From Scilla litardierei (lineage: Eukaryota; Streptophyta; Magnoliopsida; Asparagales; Asparagaceae), in the NCBI GenBank assembly GCA_030789695.1, contig CM061142.1, positions 567,167,281 through 567,231,280 of the forward strand: a stretch of DNA of 64,000 nucleotides, in the 5' to 3' direction. The position numbers and the translations under genes were made by a program. Below the pieces are notes generated by a model, which ran no database searches, was not told the DNA's origin, and worked only from the letters and a program-made list of their open reading frames with translations. Shown here in pieces: positions 58,703 to 64,000 of this stretch; the stretch's first letter is position 1, and each line of letters opens with the position of its first letter.

Positions 58703-59067
58703 CACTCGGCCGAGTGAGAAATGTCACTCGGCCGAGTGACGAACCCTGTACAAAAACAGAGAGTTGGGGGTCTCGGGGGTCGTCTCCTCGGAGGTCACTC
58801 GGGCAGACGTCATTTGTCACTCGGGCGGACGTCATTTGTCACTCGGGCGGACGTCGACTTGGAAATTGACTGTATAAAAACAGTAAGTCTGGGATTTTTG
58901 CTGCCGCCGTCTTGACGCCACTCGGGCGAGTGGTTATCCGTGGTTCGGCCGAGTGACATGGCGATGCTCGGCCGAGTGCACGCTGATATAGCTCTGTTGC
59001 GTGTCCGATCTGGCCGGCCGAGCGGGCTTCCGATGGTCGGCCGAGTGACTCCTTCACTCGGTCGAGT
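58703..59067 (-). repeat. ACTCGnnCGAGT palindrome array, LTR of C
   Basis: About a dozen sites, some changed (CTCGGGCGAG, CTCGGTCGAG, and CTCGGGCGGAC repeated three times at 58797-58856). The array lies upstream of the TATA-like box on the minus strand. Confidence 0.8.
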
Positions 59068-59363
59068 GAAATGTTCAAAGTGCCCAAACTTCATATTTTC
59101 GCCTCCTCGTCGCTCCTACGACGTTCTTTCCTCTTCCACTCTTCTCCAATCGCAAAATACCCCTCAAGAGAGTTGTCGGTGACACTCCGGAGTGGGTGCA
59201 TCTCAGCATCACTCCAAATCGCTCCAAATCTCCTGAAATACGACAAAAACAACAAATCGTGAAAAGCATCACAATATTGTCGAATAAACGTGAAAAACAC
59301 GATTTGAGAGATCTAAATGGCATGCAAACATGCAGAAAAAAGGTGTAAAATACGGAGTGATCA

Positions 59364-61325
59364 AAATCCCCCAAGCTTACCTCTTACTCGTCCTCGAGGA
59401 AGATGAGTAAAAAGCGAACCCGGTGGATAAAGATAAAGAAAACGGCGGAAAGGTGGAAAAACAAAACGGAAAACGAAGAGGGGAGTTGCTAGATCATTTT
59501 TCTCAGGACGTGGGTTTTGCTTACTCATATAGCATGCGTCGAATATAAAACACATGTCAAAGACTTTTATTTTGATACCATAGTATAATGATGCATTTGA
59601 AGTAGAAAACCCAAGAATATCAATATAGCATGAAAAATGGAATAATCCTAAGATTAACATCGTCTGAAGCATCTAAAGCGGTATACAATATCGTAGATCA
59701 CACACTTTTCAATTGAATGCTTTCTATAAGGAGTATAAGAGATATCACACGATAGAGTAGAAAGAATAGAAAGAGTGTGGTTTTCATGAAATGAATGCTA
59801 AGCGTAGATTTCTGGATTTCGTGAAACTTTAGCAATCTCACCGAGTATAAAATATTACTTAGCCTAGGTTGTCATGCACCGTCAGGTAGTCACTCTCTCA
59901 CACATCATTGGATTCTCTCCCCCAAGCTTATCTATAAGCGTGGTGGCATATACAAAACAATATTTACATCCCCGTTTTTTATGAAGCTCCAAAAGTAAAA
60001 GAAAACAAAAATAAAAGCTAAAGAGGGAAGAAAGAGAGAAAGTGTATGAGATGGGATCGCTTTCGAACTACTTTTCTCTTTTCTTTTCTTATTCTCAAAT
60101 CTTCTTCTTTTTTCTCTCTCTATTTTTTTTCTTTTCTTCTTTTTTTTTCTTCTCTTTTTTTTTCATAACGTATATACACAATGATCCCAAATCAAAGAGA
60201 AGGATATACAAGTATTTTTTTCTTTGGATTTTGGGGAATTTGGAGCATGCGATATAATAACGGGGGGATGCCAATAATAGAATTGCCAAGGGGAGATTCA
60301 CCAATGAATATAAAATAGAGAAATTATGTTCAAGATATGTGGAGAAAGAAATAAATGTATCTCTCAGTTCACTCTATAGGACGTGCATGACAACTTCAGC
60401 AGGGTAATATAATCTACTCAGTTTAATCTCAAAAAGTAAACTAATCCAGATTTATCAAAGCTAGCAAACATTCAATCAACCCGAAGTGAAGTGCAAAAAT
60501 CATGCAAATAGAAGTGATGTGAGAAAGGAAATCAGTACTCCAGATATAAGTATCAATGTGTGAATCTTGGTGTGTTTTCTACGATAGCATACATATGAAT
60601 CATCAGACATCAGCTAATAATAGAATTTCATCCATTTTCATACAGCAAAAGAGAGTGGGTTACTATTTCTAAATGCAAAGCAGAACATAGCATATGATAT
60701 CAGAAATAAAAAGCTATGACATGACAAATATAGCATGCATATAGAGAAAAGCTAACACCACGTCATCATCATCACAGAAAAGTCATCTCTAGCAAAAGAT
60801 GAAAGAAATAAAGATAAACGAAAATAAAAACTATTTACAATGCAGCACACAAGAAAAATAAGAAAAACGTGATGCATGGTAAATAAAAAAATAAAAAAGT
60901 GACGAAAAATGGGTGCAAAAGCGGAAAAACGTGAAAAAACTAAAAATAAAAGGTGATAAAAGCAAAAAGTGTGAGAACTCACTCCCCCAAGCTAAAGTGC
61001 ACAGTGTCCTCAATGTGCGAAGTGTGGCACACCGAGAGACATGTAATGGAAGGGGGGGTGGGTAAGCATGCATGATAAAAAGAAATAAAAATAACAAAAT
61101 GAAAAATATGATGCGAATGTGATGCATGCAAGGATAAGAGTGATGCAGATATGAGTGTGTCACCAAAAAATACTCTCCCTCACTCCCGAAAAAGGATATA
61201 GAATGATATGATCAAAATGTGGACAAAAATAGTGATGGGAGGAGGGGGTGGGCAAAAAATCATCAGGACCAAGCAGAGAATGGGCAGCATAACGACAAAA
61301 AATATCGATGGCATCAAGGGTGTGC
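59364..61325 (-). other. 3' untranslated region of C
   Basis: Read on the minus strand it has the same blocks as B: ACATTGAGGACACTGTGC with AGCTTGGGGGAG (about 60985-61017), a purine-rich tract (60005-60165), ATAAGCTTGGGGGAGAG (about 59917-59933), CTCG-AGGA-CGAG (59387-59398) and AAGCTTGGGGGATTT next to the LTR. No credible gene. Confidence 0.7.
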
Positions 61326-63395
61326 CTAAGCTGGTGGTGCTGCGCCATCTCCGTCCTGAGGCGGAGGTGGGGGTGGTGGTGGCTGGGCGACAGTCTGCTG
61401 GGTGGGTGGTGGTGGGGGTGGTGGCCGTGGAACAGTCTGCTGGGTGGGTGGTGATCGTGGCAGTCGCTCAAGGATCTGGGTCAGGCAAAAGTGAATGCCG
61501 GGAAGTAGCTCGAGGCGGTGCTGCATGGCGGTGACTGTGGAAGACAGAGCCCTAAAATCGCCCCGCAGTCCACTCATCGCCCCCTCAAGAGCGCGAACGC
61601 TCTGAACTAAGGCGTCAGGGGGTGGTGGAGCGGAGGGACGGACAGGTCTAGGCTGAGCAGGTCGGGGCTGTCTAATACGTGCAGTGTAGGTGATCGGGAC
61701 AGCAGGCATGGGTCGAAAGGGTGATGTGCTCACTAGTGGATGCCCAGCCTCAGTGCGAGGCTGGGACGCAGGTTGGTGTGAGGTGGAAGCAGCAGTAGTG
61801 GGAGTGGAGGAAAAAATCGGTGACGAGGTGGCAAGAGAGGTCAGTGACACAGACATGGGGACAGACGTCACGACACTCTCAGATAGAACAGCTACGGTGG
61901 AGACCGAAGGGTCGACCGCTGGGGAGGAAGTGTGTGGTCCAAAAGGTGAAACCCCATCGAAGATCAAAGTGGATAGGGTCTCCACGACGGAAGTGAAGGA
62001 AGGCTCACCGCTCTCAACTATAGAAGGTGGACTCTCGGGTAGCAGAGAGGTGAGTGGCTCAACCGACAGGGGCACAGCAGTGGTGGTGGTGGTAGGCGTG
62101 GTGGTCGGCTCAGCAAGTGTACTCCCGACACTGGCAGAAGTGGGGACAGAAGTGTCGGGAGCGGCAGAAAGTGCAGGCTCAGGCTGAGGGAACACAGGGT
62201 CTACAGGTGCAGGGGGTGCCTGCTCAGCCTCCTCGGCCTCAAGCACATAGGCGGTGGGGATCAGGAGATCCATCGCCGGAAGCCAGTCCTCGTGTGCTGG
62301 TCCTATGTGTGTCCGAGCGGGGCTCGGAAGGATCATGTAGTCAGCACCGAATGGACCGTGCAACCATACCCAGTGCCACTGGCCGTGCAGACGAAGCATC
62401 TTCATCCGGGCCATGACGTCTATCGAGAGTGAAGTAGGGCCCGAATGTCGACGCAGGTCAGCCGGTAGGTCCTCGCCGGTCATCAGGGCTAGCAGGGTGA
62501 TCAGGCCGCCGCAACATATCGGGGAGCGAGCGCCCACCGATACGATGATGCGGTCCAAAAACCAGCTAGCGACGTCAATCTCAACGGTGGGGACCATCGT
62601 AACACCATCCCTATCAAGAACTCTGGGGTGAGTCATCGCGTAGAGCATATAGAGCTCAGGCGTCGACATCGTCCCAGGCTCGTACCTCGCTAGAAAGGTG
62701 GTCGCCATAAGGCGCTGTGCTATGCGGAGGCAGGGGTGGACTATGGCCGAGGCCTTGGCCCTACTAGGGTCAAAGGCCTGTGGTAAACCTGTGATCCGGG
62801 CCCAAAAGGCGTGTGAATCGAAGGATGGGGGAGGGATGTGTGTGGGGGCGTAGGCTCGGTCGGGTGTGGGGACTGCGGGCCACTGAAAGAATGCTCGAAG
62901 CATATCGAGAGTGATCTGACACTCTCGATCCATAAGTCTGAAGGAGCATCCCTCAGCGGTCCGGGCGATCGAGCTGAGTACCTCGAGTGTCGGGCGGACG
63001 TAGGTGTCCGCCGACACAGAAAGAAAATCTCGCCAACCCACGTTGTCGTACAACATGAGCATCCCCTCGAGTACCCCCAGGCGGTCTAGGTCTGCAAGGT
63101 GTGTGAACCTGGAGGGCACTATCGAGCGCTGGGCGATACGCTCAAAAACGACGCGATGTGCATCGTCTCGGAACGTAATACCCAGCGGCCCGACGATAGG
63201 AGCCGGTGGTGGCTGTGTGTGGATGGGCTCGGCTGGAAGTGGCTGTGAGTGGACTGGATCGGCAGGCTGTGGCTGTGTGGGGTGAGGTGGTGTAGGCGGA
63301 GGAGAGTCCTCCATCTCGTGGGAGGGGCCGGGCTCATCCGGCCGCTTTCGCTTGGCGGAAGCTCTCCTAGTGCGTGGCCGTGTTCGTGGCGGCAT
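61326..63395 (-). CDS. Athila 3' ORF, plant transposon protein, intact
   Basis: 689 residues, no internal stop. Parts in order: basic start (PRTRPRTRRASAKRKRP, likely nuclear signal), proline-rich linker to about 70, conserved core about 75-330 (VVFERIAQRSIVPSRF, DNVGWRDFL, YVRPTLEVLSSIART, MDRECQITLDMLRAFFQWP, RIAQRLMATTFLARYE, GLITLLAL, WHWVWLHGPFGADYM), S/T/P-rich stretch about 370-570, a helical segment about 590-640 (VQSVRALEGAMSGLRGDF) and a polyproline tail. No signal peptide or membrane segment, so it is not envelope-like. It resembles proteins listed under Athila ORF-1 / putative plant transposon protein. Its position after pol and an upstream palindrome/TATA block suggest its own transcript. 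The intact frame against the broken copy in B suggests selection or youth. Confidence 0.85.
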   Translation of the reverse strand: MPPRTRPRTRRASAKRKRPDEPGPSHEMEDSPPPTPPHPTQPQPADPVHSQPLPAEPIHTQPPPAPIVGPLGITFRDDAHRVVFERIAQRSIVPSRFTHLADLDRLGVLEGMLMLYDNVGWRDFLSVSADTYVRPTLEVLSSIARTAEGCSFRLMDRECQITLDMLRAFFQWPAVPTPDRAYAPTHIPPPSFDSHAFWARITGLPQAFDPSRAKASAIVHPCLRIAQRLMATTFLARYEPGTMSTPELYMLYAMTHPRVLDRDGVTMVPTVEIDVASWFLDRIIVSVGARSPICCGGLITLLALMTGEDLPADLRRHSGPTSLSIDVMARMKMLRLHGQWHWVWLHGPFGADYMILPSPARTHIGPAHEDWLPAMDLLIPTAYVLEAEEAEQAPPAPVDPVFPQPEPALSAAPDTSVPTSASVGSTLAEPTTTPTTTTTAVPLSVEPLTSLLPESPPSIVESGEPSFTSVVETLSTLIFDGVSPFGPHTSSPAVDPSVSTVAVLSESVVTSVPMSVSLTSLATSSPIFSSTPTTAASTSHQPASQPRTEAGHPLVSTSPFRPMPAVPITYTARIRQPRPAQPRPVRPSAPPPPDALVQSVRALEGAMSGLRGDFRALSSTVTAMQHRLELLPGIHFCLTQILERLPRSPPTQQTVPRPPPPPPPTQQTVAQPPPPPPPPQDGDGAAPPA

Positions 63396-63940
63396 GTGTG
63401 CCCCGAGTGATCACCCAACGAATGAAAAAAATGCGGCGTGCTAAAATAAATGGAACGAAGGTACCTGAACACGATGCGAGAGCAAAACAGCAGATGCGTG
63501 CGAAGACGCCGACTCCACAAGGCCAAAAGCGCGCCCGGAAGCTCCCATAAGCTCCCCTAAGCTCCCCAAGATAGCCTGCACATCAAACAACGATATCAGC
63601 GTGTAAAATTCAAAATACATGGGGAGTTAGGGGTATAATAGATAGATAATGAAATTAATTTGATTTAGGGGCTCGATTAGTGCACGGATCGTCAAAAATA
63701 GGAGAAAATGGAGAAATGGGGCGAAATCGGGTTACCGGAGGTCGGCCGGCGGCGAGGGACGTCGCCGGCAGTCGGTGGGTGCGACGGTCTACGTCGGCCG
63801 GTGGTGGCTCGACGGTCGGACCGGCGGGTGTGGCGGTCGGACGAGTGAGAGGTCGCAGCGGGCGAGCGAGGGTCGAAGAGGCGCGGGTTCGGGCGATCGA
63901 AAATTGTGTCGCTTCGAATTCCGTGCCGAGCCCGCGTCAG
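63396..63940 (-). other. leader of the 3' ORF in C with a candidate intron
   Basis: GC-rich near the TATA box, then T-rich. A possible intron runs from 63735 (minus GTAACCCG) to 63576 (GATGTGCAG), about 160 bp. The exon then starts GCTATCTTGGGGAG, as in B (26956). A donor-like CAGGTACC lies near 63464. The ATG at 63395 is the first in the MPP context shared with B. Confidence 0.45.
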
Positions 63941-63995
63941 CTTATATAGGATTAGTTACGACTCGGCCGAGTGATTATGTCACTCGGCCGAGTGA
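63941..63995 (-). promoter_or_regulatory. internal promoter-like region of C: TATA box and palindromes
   Basis: On the minus strand two perfect CACTCGGCCGAGT sites are followed within about 15 bp by CCTATATAAG (63941-63950). It has the same order as B (26255-26600) and as the LTRs. More sites probably lie beyond the window. Confidence 0.65.
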
Positions 63996-64000
63996 TCGTA

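Larger units (their letters stand above)
57561..59363 (-). repeat. 3' LTR of element C
   Basis: 1803 bp, minus strand TGATCACTCC ... GCGCGATCA. Hairpin array at 57922-58223, TATA-like TATTTAA at 58611-58617, palindrome array at 58703-59067. Confidence 0.85.
57561..64000 (-). mobile_element. Athila-like element C, minus strand, 3' part
   Basis: The 3' LTR (57561-59363) is followed inward by the usual 3' untranslated stretch, an intact 3' ORF, its leader and an internal palindrome/TATA region that reaches the end of the window. Gag, pol and the 5' LTR lie outside. Host target CTTCG at 57556-57560; the other copy is not in view. Confidence 0.85.

Overview
This is a stretch of nuclear, heterochromatic plant DNA, almost certainly from an angiosperm. 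Nearly all of it is LTR retrotransposon sequence of the plant lineages Athila, Tekay/Del chromovirus and SIRE/Maximus (Ty1/copia). No intact host gene is visible. The only host-type coding trace I recognise is a GRF-zinc-finger gene remnant at 53333-53770 (minus). Family names come from domain order, primer-binding sites, terminal motifs and remembered family features, not from a search.

Layout. 1-5842 is the 3' part of an Athila-like element (A, plus). 5843-8949 is host DNA with a ~99-bp tandem repeat, broken by a solo LTR at 6203-8883 (5-bp duplication CAATG). 8950-52931 is a SIRE-like copia element (minus, duplication AGCTC) carrying a large nested stack. Inside it lies Athila element B (11544-49133, plus, duplication ACTAT). 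Inside B's gag-pol region lies a Tekay chromovirus T (14780-24557, minus, duplication ATAAT). Inside B's 3' LTR lies a non-autonomous element with three LTRs and two internal regions (31898-48300, duplication ATGAT). 52932-57560 is host DNA with more of the ~99-bp repeat, the GRF remnant, long microsatellites and a possible exon fragment. 57561-64000 is the 3' part of a third Athila element (C, minus) with an intact 689-codon 3' ORF.

How the parts work together. T looks like the one nearly intact, recently active element. Its gag-pol becomes a single 1484-codon frame if two GT-AG segments (20698-20805 and 18206-18277) are removed, so gag/gag-pol balance may be set by splicing. The Athila elements lack RT and integrase in what is visible. 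They carry three conserved architectures: (i) arrays of the palindrome ACTCGnnCGAGT just upstream of a TATA box in the LTR; (ii) a second copy of that arrangement inside the element, upstream of the 3' ORF, so an internal promoter is likely; (iii) a transcribed array of five hairpins per LTR with the same 14-nt loop and different stems, whose pairing is preserved by compensatory changes between elements. The hairpin array (20 hairpins in four LTR copies) and the candidate introns are what I would look at first. All counts and alignments were made by eye.
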